A program made the position numbers and the translations under genes. From an uncultured Oscillospiraceae bacterium (lineage in GTDB: Bacteria; Bacillota; Clostridia; Oscillospirales; Oscillospiraceae), in the NCBI GenBank assembly GCA_947625045.1, contig CANQMW010000009.1:35451-99450 (forward strand): DNA of 64,000 nt. The letters run 5' to 3'. A model generated the notes under the pieces. The model did not search any database and was not told the DNA's origin. It saw only the letters and a program-made list of their open reading frames with translations. The stretch's first letter is position 1; the number at the start of each line of letters is the position of its first letter. Shown here one piece after another: positions 12,803-21,418 of this stretch.

Positions 12803-13687
12803 TCAAATCATCGCCGCCGAGAAGCTGTGGGTCCGCTCTTCCCCTGGGGCCAGCACCACCCGGTGGGCCTTGTCCAGGAACGCCCCGCTCTCGTCCTCGT
12901 ATCCCGCGCAGCCCTGCCAGGGCTCGATGCAGAGATAGGGTCCCTTCTTGTGGGGCATGGTCCATATGCCCAGCATGGGGAACTCCCCAAAGGCCACCCG
13001 GGTGCCCTTCCCTGTCTTGCGGTTCATAAGCGTCACCGCCTTGGACTTGAGGCCGTCGAAGATGAGCGTGTCCGCCCCGTCAAAGAACTCATGGCGCAGG
13101 TCGATGGTATCCTCCCCCCGGAGCCGGGGCGTGTCCAGATACCGCCGGGCCAGCAGGCCGCCCGCCGCCACGGCGATGGAGCCCGCGTCCTCCTTTTCCT
13201 CGAACACCAGAGAGTAGTCCTCGAAGGTCTCCCCTTCATAGAGGGGGCAGAGATAGGCGGTGTGGCCGCCGATGCAGTAGGGCATAGACTTAGGTCCCGT
13301 GTTTTTCACGGTGAAGGATGTCTTGAAGCCCCTCTCCGTCAGTTCATGGCGCACCCGCAGCCGGAAGGGATAGGGGTACTGAGCCAAAGTGTCGGGGCTC
13401 TCGGATATCTCCAGCACCGCGAAGTCTCCGCCCCGCTCAACAAGGGAAAACTCCCGGCCCCGGACGAAGCCATGGCGGGACAGGGGGTAAAAGGTCCCGT
13501 CAAATATGGCCCCGCCGCCCTTCAGCGCGCCGATGGCGGGAAAGAGGATGGGATCTCTGCCGGACCATATATCCGGATCCCCCTGCCAGAGATGCTCCCG
13601 GCCGGTCTCGTCCTTGAAGGAGATGAGCTCGCCGCCCTTGGTGGTGACAGTGGCGGTGTACTTGCCATTGGTGAGCGCATATTCCAT
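12803..13687 (-). CDS. Aldose 1-epimerase family protein (LacX-like)
   Basis: 294 residues. The galactose-mutarotase fold is indicated by WQGDPDIWSGRDPILFPAIG at the N-terminus, RHGFVRGREF, the His motif GGHTAYLCPL and the likely catalytic Glu in CIEPWQGC. These enzymes interconvert alpha and beta anomers of sugars; the LacX/YeaD-like subgroup has unclear substrates. The ATG overlaps the upstream aminotransferase stop by 1 nt, and a GGAGGAGGAG ribosome-binding site lies inside that gene, so translation is likely coupled. Confidence 0.9.
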   Translation of the reverse strand: MEYALTNGKYTATVTTKGGELISFKDETGREHLWQGDPDIWSGRDPILFPAIGALKGGGAIFDGTFYPLSRHGFVRGREFSLVERGGDFAVLEISESPDTLAQYPYPFRLRVRHELTERGFKTSFTVKNTGPKSMPYCIGGHTAYLCPLYEGETFEDYSLVFEEKEDAGSIAVAAGGLLARRYLDTPRLRGEDTIDLRHEFFDGADTLIFDGLKSKAVTLMNRKTGKGTRVAFGEFPMLGIWTMPHKKGPYLCIEPWQGCAGYEDESGAFLDKAHRVVLAPGEERTHSFSAAMI

Positions 13688-14850
13688 CAGTGCTCCTCCT
13701 CCCAGGCCAGCACGCCGGCCTTCAAACGTTTCAGGCCATCCTCCACATAGGCCCGGGGACAGCCCACGTTCAGCCGCAGGAAGTCGGCCGCGCCGTACAT
13801 CCGCCCGGCGTTCATGAATAGGCCGGTCTTCTCCCGGATATACTCCGCCAGCTTCTCCTTGTCCCCCTTGAGGGCCGAGCAGTCCAGCCAGACAAGATAG
13901 GTGCTCTTACTGGGCACCGCCCTCACCTGGGGCAGCTCCTTTTCCAAAAATGCCTCCACCGTCCGGCGGTTCTCGTCGATATAGGCGTTGCACTGGTCCA
14001 GCCAGTCGCCGCACTTGGTGAACGCCGCCACCGCCGCGTCCGCGGCGAAGGCATTGGCCTCCGCCACCCCATCGGCGTGCAGGGCCGCTTTGATCTTCTC
14101 CCGCAGGGCGGGCTCTGCCACAGCCACCGCCGCGGTCTTCAGCCCCGCCAGGTTGAAGGCCTTGGTCGGGGCGATGAAGCTGACGGATATGTCCCGGCAG
14201 GTGTCGGACACCGAGGCAAAGGGCACATAGCCCGCCCCAGGAGCCGTCACGTCGCAGTGGATCTCGTCCGCCGCCACGGTGACGCCGTGCCTGGCGCAGA
14301 GCGCGCCGATGCGGGAGAGGTCCTCCTGGCTCCATATGTTCCCCGTGGGGTTGTGGGGGTTGCACAGAAGCATCAGCTTTGCCTTGGGGTCTGATAGCCT
14401 CGCCTCCAGATCGGCGAAGTCGATGGAATAGGTATGTCCGTCGTAGACGAGCGGGCTGTCCCACACCACCCGGCCGTTGTCCGTGACGGCGGAGAAGAAG
14501 CAGTTGTACACCGGCGACTGGATGACCACCTTGTCCCCCGGGTCGGTGAGGGCGCGGATGACGCTGCTGATGGCCGGCACCACCCCCAGGGCGAACAGCA
14601 GCCAGTCCTTTTCCAGGGCCAGCCCGTGGCGGTCCCTCCACCAGCCCACATAGGCGTCGTACCAGGCGTCCGGCAGCACGCTGTAGCCCCATATGCCGTG
14701 CTCGGCCCGGGCCTTCACCGCCTCCCATATGGCCGGGGCGGTGGGAAAGTCCGTGTCCGCCACCCACATGGGAAGCTCATTTTCCCCCACGTTCCATTTC
14801 ATGGCGTCAGTGCCCCGCCTATCGATGATGCTGTCAAAATCGTATGTCAT
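13687..14850 (-). CDS. MalY/PatB-family PLP-dependent aminotransferase / C-S lyase
   Basis: 387 residues, starting at MTYDFDSIIDRRG; AAGGAG lies at good distance before this ATG, unlike longer in-frame options. Fold type I PLP enzyme with the internal-aldimine lysine in SFIAPTKAFNLAG and the C-terminal RLNVGCPRAYVEDGLKRL. The MalY/PatB group cleaves cystathionine or other cysteine conjugates to a thiol, pyruvate and ammonia, and some members act as aminotransferases. The N-terminal MKWNVGENELPMWVADTDF is diagnostic of this group. It is paired with the epimerase gene; no regulator is adjacent. Confidence 0.92.
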   Translation of the reverse strand: MTYDFDSIIDRRGTDAMKWNVGENELPMWVADTDFPTAPAIWEAVKARAEHGIWGYSVLPDAWYDAYVGWWRDRHGLALEKDWLLFALGVVPAISSVIRALTDPGDKVVIQSPVYNCFFSAVTDNGRVVWDSPLVYDGHTYSIDFADLEARLSDPKAKLMLLCNPHNPTGNIWSQEDLSRIGALCARHGVTVAADEIHCDVTAPGAGYVPFASVSDTCRDISVSFIAPTKAFNLAGLKTAAVAVAEPALREKIKAALHADGVAEANAFAADAAVAAFTKCGDWLDQCNAYIDENRRTVEAFLEKELPQVRAVPSKSTYLVWLDCSALKGDKEKLAEYIREKTGLFMNAGRMYGAADFLRLNVGCPRAYVEDGLKRLKAGVLAWEEEH

Positions 14851-14972
14851 ATCCGAATGCTCCTTGGCGTTTTTTCTCAGTATAGCATGTTTTTCTGCCC
14901 GCCGCAACGGCTCTTCCGCCCTTGACGGGCCCGGCGCCATGCGCTAATATATTAAATAAGGAGGCGCTTTCC

Positions 14973-16334
14973 ATGGAAAAAGACAACAGCTTTCTCGGCA
15001 CCGAGCCCGTAGGAAAGCTCCTGTTCAAGCTGGCCGTGCCCACCATCGCGGCCCAGCTCATCAACATGCTCTACAACATCGTGGATCGCATCTACATAGG
15101 CCACATGCCGGGGGCCGGCGACCTGGCCCTGACGGGGGTGGGCGTGTGTATGCCCATTCTCATGTTCGTGTCCGCCTTCGCCGCGCTGGTGAGTTCCGGC
15201 GGCGCGCCCCGGGCCTCCATCTTCATGGGCCGGGGGGACAACGACGCGGCGGAGAAGACCATGGGCAGCTGCTTTTCTTTACAGCTGGTCGTCTCCCTTG
15301 TCATCACGGTGCTGCTGCTGGCCTTCCACCGGCCGCTGCTGCTGGCCTTCGGCGCCAGCGAGAACACCATCGGCTACGCCGCGGCCTACATGCAGATCTA
15401 CGCCCTGGGCACCGCCTTCGTGCAGCTGACCCTGGGCATGAACGCCTACATCACTGCCCAGGGCTTCGCCAAGATGGGCATGCTCACTGTGCTCATCGGC
15501 GCGGTGTGCAACATCGTCCTGGACCCCATCTTCATCTTCCTGCTCCATATGGGTGTCCGGGGCGCGGCCCTGGCCACCGTGATCAGCCAGGGCATATCCT
15601 GCGCCTGGGTGGTAAAATTTCTCTCCGGCCCCAGGAGCATCCTGCGGCTCAAGAAGGACACCCTCCCCATCCGCATGGACCTGGCCCTGCCCTGCATCGC
15701 CCTGGGCATAGCCCCCTTCGTCATGCAGGGCAGCGAGAGCGTCATCTCCGTGTGCTTCAATTCCTCGCTTCTCAAATACGGCGGGGACGTGGCCGTGGGG
15801 GCCATGACCATCCTCACCAGCGTGATGCAATTCGCCATGATGCCCCTGCAGGGCCTGGGCCAGGGGGCCCAGCCCATATCCAGCTACAACTTCGGCGCGA
15901 AAAACGTGGCCCGGGTAAAGTCCACCTTCCGGTGGCTGCTGGCGGTGAGTCTTACCTACTCCTGCACCCTGTGGGCCCTCATCATGCTCTTTCCCCGTTT
16001 GTTCGCCGGCATCTTCACCCCGGACCCCACCCTTTTGGACTTCGCCGCCAAAGCCCTTCGCATCTACTGCGGAGCCATGGGCCTGTTCGGCATCCAGATC
16101 GCCTGCCAGATGACCTTCGTCTCCCTGGGCAAGGCGGGCAGTTCCGCCATCGTGGCCATCATGCGAAAGTTCGTGCTCCTGCTGCCGCTCATATACCTCA
16201 TGCCCCACCTCATGGCGGACAAGACCATGGCGGTCTATACCGCGGAGCCCGTGGCGGACGTGCTGGCCGTCACCTTCACCGCCATATTGTTCTTCTTCCA
16301 GTTCAGAAAGGCCCTCCGGTCCATGGAGGACTGA
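14973..16334 (+). CDS. MATE-family multidrug/sodium exporter
   Basis: 453 residues with 12 predicted membrane spans in two bundles. The start at 14973 is preceded by AAGGAGG at 9 nt. N-terminal LLFKLAVPTIAAQLINMLYN and GMNAYITAQGFAKMGMLT, and the second-half QGLGQGAQPISSYNFGAKN, are characteristic of the DinF/NorM-like MATE proteins of Clostridia. These export cationic compounds with Na+ or H+ exchange; the substrate is not predictable. Its own terminator follows at 16351-16372. Confidence 0.92.
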   Translation: MEKDNSFLGTEPVGKLLFKLAVPTIAAQLINMLYNIVDRIYIGHMPGAGDLALTGVGVCMPILMFVSAFAALVSSGGAPRASIFMGRGDNDAAEKTMGSCFSLQLVVSLVITVLLLAFHRPLLLAFGASENTIGYAAAYMQIYALGTAFVQLTLGMNAYITAQGFAKMGMLTVLIGAVCNIVLDPIFIFLLHMGVRGAALATVISQGISCAWVVKFLSGPRSILRLKKDTLPIRMDLALPCIALGIAPFVMQGSESVISVCFNSSLLKYGGDVAVGAMTILTSVMQFAMMPLQGLGQGAQPISSYNFGAKNVARVKSTFRWLLAVSLTYSCTLWALIMLFPRLFAGIFTPDPTLLDFAAKALRIYCGAMGLFGIQIACQMTFVSLGKAGSSAIVAIMRKFVLLLPLIYLMPHLMADKTMAVYTAEPVADVLAVTFTAILFFFQFRKALRSMED

Positions 16335-16348
16335 CGCATATAAGGAAA

Positions 16349-16380
16349 TAGCCCCGCTCAGCCGAGCGGGGCGATTTGTA
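16349..16380 (+). terminator. Intrinsic terminator after the MATE gene (bidirectional)
   Basis: Stem GCCCCGCTC / GAGCGGGGC (16351-16372) with T-rich sequence after it on both strands. It serves the MATE gene and the convergent anchored protein gene. Confidence 0.8.
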
Positions 16381-16387
16381 TGTGTTC

Positions 16388-17143
16388 TTATCCCACGTAC
16401 CCTGTGGCGGTGACGGTGGGCAGACTCACGCCGCTGTAGGAGCCCTGGAAATTCCAGGTGGCGGAGAGGTCTCCCGTAGTGCCCGTGGGCACGTCCAGGC
16501 TGGCGGTAAAGAGGCTGGTCACGGCGTAGCTGTCGTCGGCAACATTGATGGCGCTGCCGGAGACCGTAGTGCTGTATCCGCCCAGGGACACCGTCACCGG
16601 CTCGCTGATGACCTGCAGACTGTAGGACTGGATGGAGCCGCTGACCGTATAGCGGGTGGTCCCGCCGCCCATATCTACCCCCTGCCAGGAGATGGCCAGG
16701 TTCAGGTTCGTGCCCGTGCTGGACACGGCGCTGCCGCTGGACACCACCGTGCCGGGCGCCGCCGTGGCGGGCGGGTCTGTGGGAGGCGCTGTGGGCTGGG
16801 GCGTAGCCGTGGGCTCCGGCGTAGCCGTGGGCTCCGGTGTAGCCGTAGGCTCCGGCGTGGCCGTGGCGGGCGGCTGGGTGGGCGGAGCCGTCTCCAGCGG
16901 CGGCTGGGTGGCGGGCGGCGCGGTATAGGCAGGCGGGCTGGTATACCCCGCCGGGGCCGTATAGGCCGGGGCCGGGGGCATGGTCTCGGACACAGGCGAG
17001 GTGGTCTGGGCCTGGGCCGGCGCGCCGGACAGCGGCGCGGGCACGGGCATATCCTCCCGGCTGCACCGGGCGAAGAGATAGAGCTCCCCGCCCAATATGA
17101 GCGCCAGCGCGATGACCAGCGCGACGATCTTTCCTTTTCTCAT
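16388..17143 (-). CDS. Membrane-anchored extracellular protein with Pro/Thr linker
   Basis: 251 residues. The N-terminal MRKGKIVALVIALALILGGELYLFA is a signal anchor or uncleaved signal. A long Pro/Thr/Ala linker follows, with tandem TPEPTA-type hexapeptides at about residues 95-125. The C-terminal about 110 residues form a beta-rich domain (NLNLAISWQGVDMGGGTTRY to the end) of the kind seen in FxLYD-like surface domains. There is no sortase signal. It is probably displayed on the cell surface; function unknown. Confidence 0.7.
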   Translation of the reverse strand: MRKGKIVALVIALALILGGELYLFARCSREDMPVPAPLSGAPAQAQTTSPVSETMPPAPAYTAPAGYTSPPAYTAPPATQPPLETAPPTQPPATATPEPTATPEPTATPEPTATPQPTAPPTDPPATAAPGTVVSSGSAVSSTGTNLNLAISWQGVDMGGGTTRYTVSGSIQSYSLQVISEPVTVSLGGYSTTVSGSAINVADDSYAVTSLFTASLDVPTGTTGDLSATWNFQGSYSGVSLPTVTATGYVG

Positions 17144-17304
17144 GGGTGATCCCCTCTTTCTTTCCTCCCCTATTATAATCCCGGACCAGCCGCCGGTCCA
17201 GTGCCCCGGGCAAATTTAATATTTTCTCTCGCCCTCTACCATTTTCCCGCCATATCTGGTAAACTGTCATGGAGACAAAAACCAAGGGAAACGGACGGAT
17301 ACAT

Positions 17305-17838
17305 ATGAAGCGAACGATTTGCCTGCTGCTGGCCATGCTCATGCTGCTGCTCACGGCCTGCGGCGGCGCGGAGGAGGAAGCGGGCAGGCTCCTGGCCGAC
17401 GCCCTGACGGAGGCGGCGGACAGCCTGCTGACGTCGGAGAACAGTGAAAAACAGGACGAGGCCGACTGGGCCCCGGCATACGGCGGGTACTACTACGATG
17501 TGGAGAACGTGGTGCTGTACCTCACCGCCTACGGCGAGCTGCCCCCCAACTATATCACCAAGGACGAGGCCCGGGACCTGGGCTGGCAGGGCGGGTCCGT
17601 GGAGGACTATCTGGACGGAGCCGCCATCGGGGGGGACCGATTCGGCAACTACGAGGGCCAGCTTCCCGAGGCCCGGGGCCGCACCTATACCGAGTGCGAC
17701 ATCGACACGGACGGCTACGGCTCCCGGGGGGCCCGGCGGCTGGTGTTCTCCAGCGACGGGCTTTTCTTCTACACCCGCGACCACTACGAGCACTTCGACC
17801 AGGTGTACGTGACGGAAGACTATGAGGTGATATGGTGA
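17305..17838 (+). CDS. Barnase-like guanyl-specific ribonuclease, predicted lipoprotein
   Basis: 177 residues from the ATG at 17305. The N-terminus is a lipoprotein signal with lipobox LLTAC. After a linker, residues about 65-177 align with barnase: ELPPNYITKDEARDLGW, IGGDRFGNYEGQLP, RTYTECDID, RRLVFSSDGLFFYTRDHYEHF. The catalytic Glu (TECD), the Arg in RRLVFSSD and the His in RDHYEHF, equivalent to barnase Glu73, Arg87 and His102, are all present. Barnase Arg59 is replaced by Tyr (NYEG). Barnases cleave RNA after G and are normally secreted free; the lipobox suggests tethering to the outer membrane face. The barstar-domain gene follows with 7 nt overlap. Confidence 0.85.
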   Translation: MKRTICLLLAMLMLLLTACGGAEEEAGRLLADALTEAADSLLTSENSEKQDEADWAPAYGGYYYDVENVVLYLTAYGELPPNYITKDEARDLGWQGGSVEDYLDGAAIGGDRFGNYEGQLPEARGRTYTECDIDTDGYGSRGARRLVFSSDGLFFYTRDHYEHFDQVYVTEDYEVIW

Positions 17839-18665
17839 AAAGGATAGAGCTGGACGGGCGGGAGCTCCTGACAAAGGAGCAGGCCCACCCCTATTTGAAA
17901 CAGATGTTGGACCTGCCGGAATACTACGGGAACAACCTGGACGCCCTCCACGACTGCCTGACGGAGCTGTCCGGCGTGACGCTGGTGCTCCATAACGCCG
18001 GGGCTATGCGGGAGAGCGGCTATGGCGCGCGCGTCCTCACCGTGCTGGAGGACGCCGCCCGGGAGAACTCCGGCCTGGGGCTGACGTATGCCGGGACCTA
18101 TACTGTCCGCTTCGCCACAGAGGCGGACGGGGCCGCCCTGCTGGCCGTGTACGCCCAATATATCGATACCTCCATCACCTTTGAGTACACCCTGCCCACG
18201 ACGGAGGAATTCGCCGGGCGCATCCGGGATATCTCCAAAGTCTATCCCTACCTGGTCCTGGAGCGGGACGGCGTGCCTGTGGGCTATGCCTACGCCCACC
18301 GGTCCCGGGAGCGGGAGGCCTACGACTGGGTGGCGGAGCTGAGCATCTACCTGGACAGGTCCGCCGCCGGCCAGGGCCTGGGTCCGCGGCTATACAGCCT
18401 GCTCATGGACCTTCTCGCCATGCAGGGGCTCAAGACGGCCATGGGCTGCGTCACTGTGCCCAACGCCGCCAGCGAGGCGATGCATGCCGCCCTGGGCTTT
18501 ACGCGGGTGGGCCTGTCCCCCTGCGCGGGGTACAAGGCCGGGGCCTGGCGGGACGTATCCTGGTTTGAAAAGGCCCTGGGGCCCTACGACGTGCCCCCCG
18601 CGCCCCTGCTGCCCATCGGTGCGGTGGATGCCGGGGCCGTGGCAGAGCGCATGGCCCGGTTCTGA
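17832..18665 (+). CDS. Barstar-domain / GNAT acetyltransferase fusion protein
   Basis: 277 residues. Residues 1-86 match barstar: LPEYYGNNLDALHDCLTEL keeps the inhibitor residues equivalent to Asp35 and Asp39 (here Asp37 and Asp41); barstar Trp38 is His and Glu76 is Asp. Residues about 92-277 are a GNAT N-acetyltransferase of the phosphinothricin-acetyltransferase type: RFATEADGAALLAVY, AELSIYLDRSAAGQGLG (acetyl-CoA loop), NAASEAMHAALGFTRVG. No stop or frameshift separates the two parts. It is translationally coupled to the barnase-like gene, so the barstar part most likely neutralises that RNase in the cytoplasm; the role of the acetyltransferase part is unknown. Confidence 0.85.
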   Translation: MVKRIELDGRELLTKEQAHPYLKQMLDLPEYYGNNLDALHDCLTELSGVTLVLHNAGAMRESGYGARVLTVLEDAARENSGLGLTYAGTYTVRFATEADGAALLAVYAQYIDTSITFEYTLPTTEEFAGRIRDISKVYPYLVLERDGVPVGYAYAHRSREREAYDWVAELSIYLDRSAAGQGLGPRLYSLLMDLLAMQGLKTAMGCVTVPNAASEAMHAALGFTRVGLSPCAGYKAGAWRDVSWFEKALGPYDVPPAPLLPIGAVDAGAVAERMARF

Positions 18666-18668
18666 CAA

Positions 18669-18702
18669 AAAACGCCTCACCGGTCAGGTGAGGCGTTCTT
18701 GC
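18669..18702. terminator. Bidirectional intrinsic terminator
   Basis: Stem AACGCCTCACC / GGTGAGGCGTT (18671-18697), A-run before and T-rich after. It lies between convergent genes (barstar-GNAT + and nucleotidyltransferase -). Confidence 0.8.
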
Positions 18703-18710
18703 GTATGTAT

Positions 18711-19625
18711 TCAGACGTCGCTGAACAGGTCCCGGGGATACTCTCCCCTCGCCACCAGCTCCCGGAAGGCGGCCTCCACCACATCCCGGTCGTCGTGATG
18801 GGTGATTCCGAACCACCGGTCCTGGCTGGGCAGCACCTGCACATGGGCGAGACCGCTGCGCACCATGCGGCCCACGATGTCCGGCAGCAGGTACTCATCC
18901 TTCATGGGGTCAGCCATGGTCTTCTTGAACCGCTCAAAGCCCTCATCCAGCTTGGATACGAAGGCGGGTGTGAGCATCCACATGTTCATGGATACCAGCC
19001 CGTCCCCGTCCAGGGGCCGGGGCCCGTCGGGGCCGTTCACCGCCGCGCCCTCCGCCGTCTTCATGATATGGCGGGTCTCCACGATGTCGGTGAGCCGTCC
19101 GGTCTCATCCACCGAGCACAGCCCCCGGGTCACCTCGCCGGCGTCGGACAGGGTGTTTTTCAGCACGAACCCCGCCATGCCGAACCGGTAGGGGTCGTTG
19201 GGATCACTGGCGGAGAGAAAGTCATAGGCCGCCTTGTAGGCGCTCTTGCCGTAGTAATCGTCGGCGTTGACCACGGCGAAGGGGCCGTCTAAAAGGTCCT
19301 TGCAGGCAAGGACCGCCTGGCCGGTGCCCCAGGGCCTGGTCCGCCCCGCGGGGGCGTCCTCCCCCAGCTCCTGAAAGGCGTAGTCCCACTTCACGCCCAG
19401 AGCCCGGAACTTCGCCTCCAGACGGTCGCCCACGACTTCCCGGAAGTCCTCATATATATCTCGGCGGATGATGAATATCACCCGGCTGAAGCCGGCCCGG
19501 ATGGCGTCATGGACAGAGTAGTCCATGATGATCTCCCCCGAGGGGCCCACCCGCGCCAGTTGTTTGATGCCCGCGCCGTAACGGGAGCCGATCCCGGCGG
19601 CCAGCACCACGAGCGTGATATCCAT
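18711..19625 (-). CDS. Sugar-phosphate nucleotidyltransferase family protein
   Basis: 304 residues. The N-terminal LAAGIGSRYGAGIKQL is the nucleotide-binding motif of NTP-transferases, followed by GEIIMDYSVHDAIRAGFSRV and VVNADDYYGKSAY (the metal-binding Asp). Such enzymes make NDP-sugars from NTP and sugar 1-phosphate. The substrate cannot be told from sequence; the related gut Firmicute proteins are often annotated only as nucleotidyltransferase. Single-gene unit with promoter and terminator. Confidence 0.88.
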   Translation of the reverse strand: MDITLVVLAAGIGSRYGAGIKQLARVGPSGEIIMDYSVHDAIRAGFSRVIFIIRRDIYEDFREVVGDRLEAKFRALGVKWDYAFQELGEDAPAGRTRPWGTGQAVLACKDLLDGPFAVVNADDYYGKSAYKAAYDFLSASDPNDPYRFGMAGFVLKNTLSDAGEVTRGLCSVDETGRLTDIVETRHIMKTAEGAAVNGPDGPRPLDGDGLVSMNMWMLTPAFVSKLDEGFERFKKTMADPMKDEYLLPDIVGRMVRSGLAHVQVLPSQDRWFGITHHDDRDVVEAAFRELVARGEYPRDLFSDV

Positions 19626-19677
19626 ACCCTTTTCTCCTTGCCGTCCGCCTCAGGCGGACAGGTCTACAGTAAACATA

Positions 19678-19706
19678 ATTATAATACAACTTCTCCCCAC
19701 ATGCAA
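19678..19706 (-). promoter_or_regulatory. Sigma-A promoter of the nucleotidyltransferase gene
   Basis: Minus strand: TTGCAT (19701-19706), 17-nt spacer, TATAAT (19678-19683). The leader contains a small hairpin GTCCGCC/GGCGGAC (19643-19659). Confidence 0.7.
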
Positions 19707-19776
19707 GACAGATACTTCCAGATTTATAAATAATTCTTTAATTTGACGGTTTTTTGGAAAAAAGGACTGAACAGGA

Positions 19777-19810
19777 CAAAAGCCGCACGGCGCAGGCCGT
19801 GCGGCTTTTC
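19777..19810 (-). terminator. Intrinsic terminator of the metNIQ operon
   Basis: Stem AAAGCCGCACGG / CCGTGCGGCTTT with A-run before and T-run after. It lies 20 nt beyond the metQ stop. Confidence 0.85.
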
Positions 19811-19829
19811 ATTGTTATGAGGTCAAAGC

Positions 19830-20684
19830 TCAGGCGGCGGGCTCCTCCGCGGGCTCCTCAGCCTCGGTCTCGCCGGTGATGGCTACCACAGCGCCGTCAT
19901 AGGTCTCCTCGATGAACTGGGCGACCTCTTCAGACTGCAGGACCTCCAGCAGAGCCAGGACGGCCTCGTTCTCCTCGTTGCCTTCCTTGACGCACAGGAT
20001 GTTGGCGTAGGTGATGGCGCCGTCGCCGGAGGCGTCCTCCACGGCCAGGGCGTCGTCGCCGGCGTTCAGGCCGGCCTGCAGGGCGTAGTTGCCGTTGATG
20101 ACAGCGATGTCAACATCGTCCAGCACGTTGGGCAGCTGCGCGGCCTCCATCTCCTGGAACTCGAACTCATGGGGGTTCTCGGCGATGTCATAGACGGTGG
20201 CGTTGGAGGAAGCGTCGATGCCGTCCTCCAGGGTGATGAGGCCCTCCTGCTGGAGCAGGAGCAGGGCACGGGTCTCGTTGGAGCCGTCGTTGGGGATGGC
20301 GATGACGGCGCCGTCCTCCAGCTCCTCCAGGGTGGCGGTAGCGCCCGGATAGATACCGAAGGGCTCATAGTGGACCAGGCCCACGCTCACCAGATGGGTG
20401 CCGTTCTCCTCGTTGAAGGTATCCATGTAGGGGGTATGCTGGAAATAGTTGGCGTCCAGGTCGCCGGACTCAACAGCCTCATTGGGCTGCACGTAGTCGG
20501 TGTACTCCACGATGTCCAGCTCGATGCCCTGCTCGGCCAGGATGTCCTTGGCAAACTCCAGGATCTCCGCGTGGGGGGTGGGGGTGGCGCCGACCTTCAG
20601 GGTGACGGTGTCGTCAGCCAGGGCCACAGCGCCCAGGCTCAGGGCCAGCACAAGGGCCAGCACGATGGCGATGATCTTCTTCAT
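19830..20684 (-). CDS. metQ: MetQ/NlpA-family methionine-binding protein
   Basis: 284 residues. Extracytoplasmic receptor of a MetNIQ importer: VGATPTPHAEILEFAKDIL, VQPNEAVESGDLDANYFQH and INGNYALQAGL are typical. The N-terminal signal (MKKIIAIVLALVLALSLGAVALADD) has no cysteine, so there is no lipobox; Gram-positive MetQ proteins are normally lipoproteins. It may be secreted free or held by the uncleaved signal. The C-terminus has an acidic Glu/Ala/Pro tail. Last gene of the metN-metI-metQ operon, controlled by the T-box leader. Confidence 0.93.
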   Translation of the reverse strand: MKKIIAIVLALVLALSLGAVALADDTVTLKVGATPTPHAEILEFAKDILAEQGIELDIVEYTDYVQPNEAVESGDLDANYFQHTPYMDTFNEENGTHLVSVGLVHYEPFGIYPGATATLEELEDGAVIAIPNDGSNETRALLLLQQEGLITLEDGIDASSNATVYDIAENPHEFEFQEMEAAQLPNVLDDVDIAVINGNYALQAGLNAGDDALAVEDASGDGAITYANILCVKEGNEENEAVLALLEVLQSEEVAQFIEETYDGAVVAITGETEAEEPAEEPAA

Positions 20685-20725
20685 TTTAGGATTCTCCTTT
20701 TCAAAAATGATTTTTTAGATTTATT

Positions 20726-21418
20726 TCACCGGATGCGTTTGTCGCTCCGTTTGGTGATGAAGTCGCCGATGCTCTGGAATATCTGCACCAGGACGATCAG
20801 CAGGATGACCATGACCCACATGACCAGAGGCTTGGACCGGTAGTAGCCATAGTTGATGGCGATGGCACCGATGCCGCCGCCGCCCAGGATGCCCGCCATG
20901 GCCCCGTAGCCGAAGATGGTGATAAGGGCCACGAAGAGGTTTGAAAGCAGCGCGGGCTTCGCCTCGGGGATGAGGACCTTCATGACGATCTGCATGGGAC
21001 TGGCGCCCATGGCCTGGGCCGCCTCGATCACCCCCTTGTCTACCTCCCGGATGGAGGTCTCCACCAGCCGCGCCACGAAGGGGAACGCGGCGATGGTCAG
21101 CGGCACGATGATGGCTTTCGTGCCCACCTTGGTTCCTACGATGAACTTGCTGAGGGGCAGGACCACAACCAGCAGGATCAAAAACGGCACGCTTCTCAGC
21201 AGGTTGATGACCACGTTCACCAGCTGCATGAGGGGCCTTGGCAGGGGCCGTATGCCATTTTCATCTCCTGTCACCAGCAGCACCCCCAGGGGCATGCCGA
21301 TGAGAAAGGCCAGCAACGTGGGCAGGGCGGTCAGCAGGAAGATGGTCTCAAAAATGGCCCTCAGAAGGTCGTTGTGGAGGATGTCCATCAAAAGCTCCAT
21401 ATTTTTTTCACTGAACAA
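20726..21418 (-). CDS. metI: Methionine ABC transporter permease MetI
   Basis: 230 residues, five to six membrane spans, with the EAA loop near EAAQAMGASPMQIVMKVLIPEAKPAL. The start is TTG at 21418: GGAGGAGGTGAC lies 9 nt before it, while the next in-frame ATG (21400) is too far from that site. The gene overlaps metN by 11 nt. It forms the membrane channel with MetN supplying ATP hydrolysis. Confidence 0.93.
   Translation of the reverse strand: MFSEKNMELLMDILHNDLLRAIFETIFLLTALPTLLAFLIGMPLGVLLVTGDENGIRPLPRPLMQLVNVVINLLRSVPFLILLVVVLPLSKFIVGTKVGTKAIIVPLTIAAFPFVARLVETSIREVDKGVIEAAQAMGASPMQIVMKVLIPEAKPALLSNLFVALITIFGYGAMAGILGGGGIGAIAINYGYYRSKPLVMWVMVILLIVLVQIFQSIGDFITKRSDKRIR

Noticed and set aside
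16740..16930. DNA repeat array in the TPEPTA region
   Set aside because: Explained by hexapeptide repeats of the anchored protein's linker.
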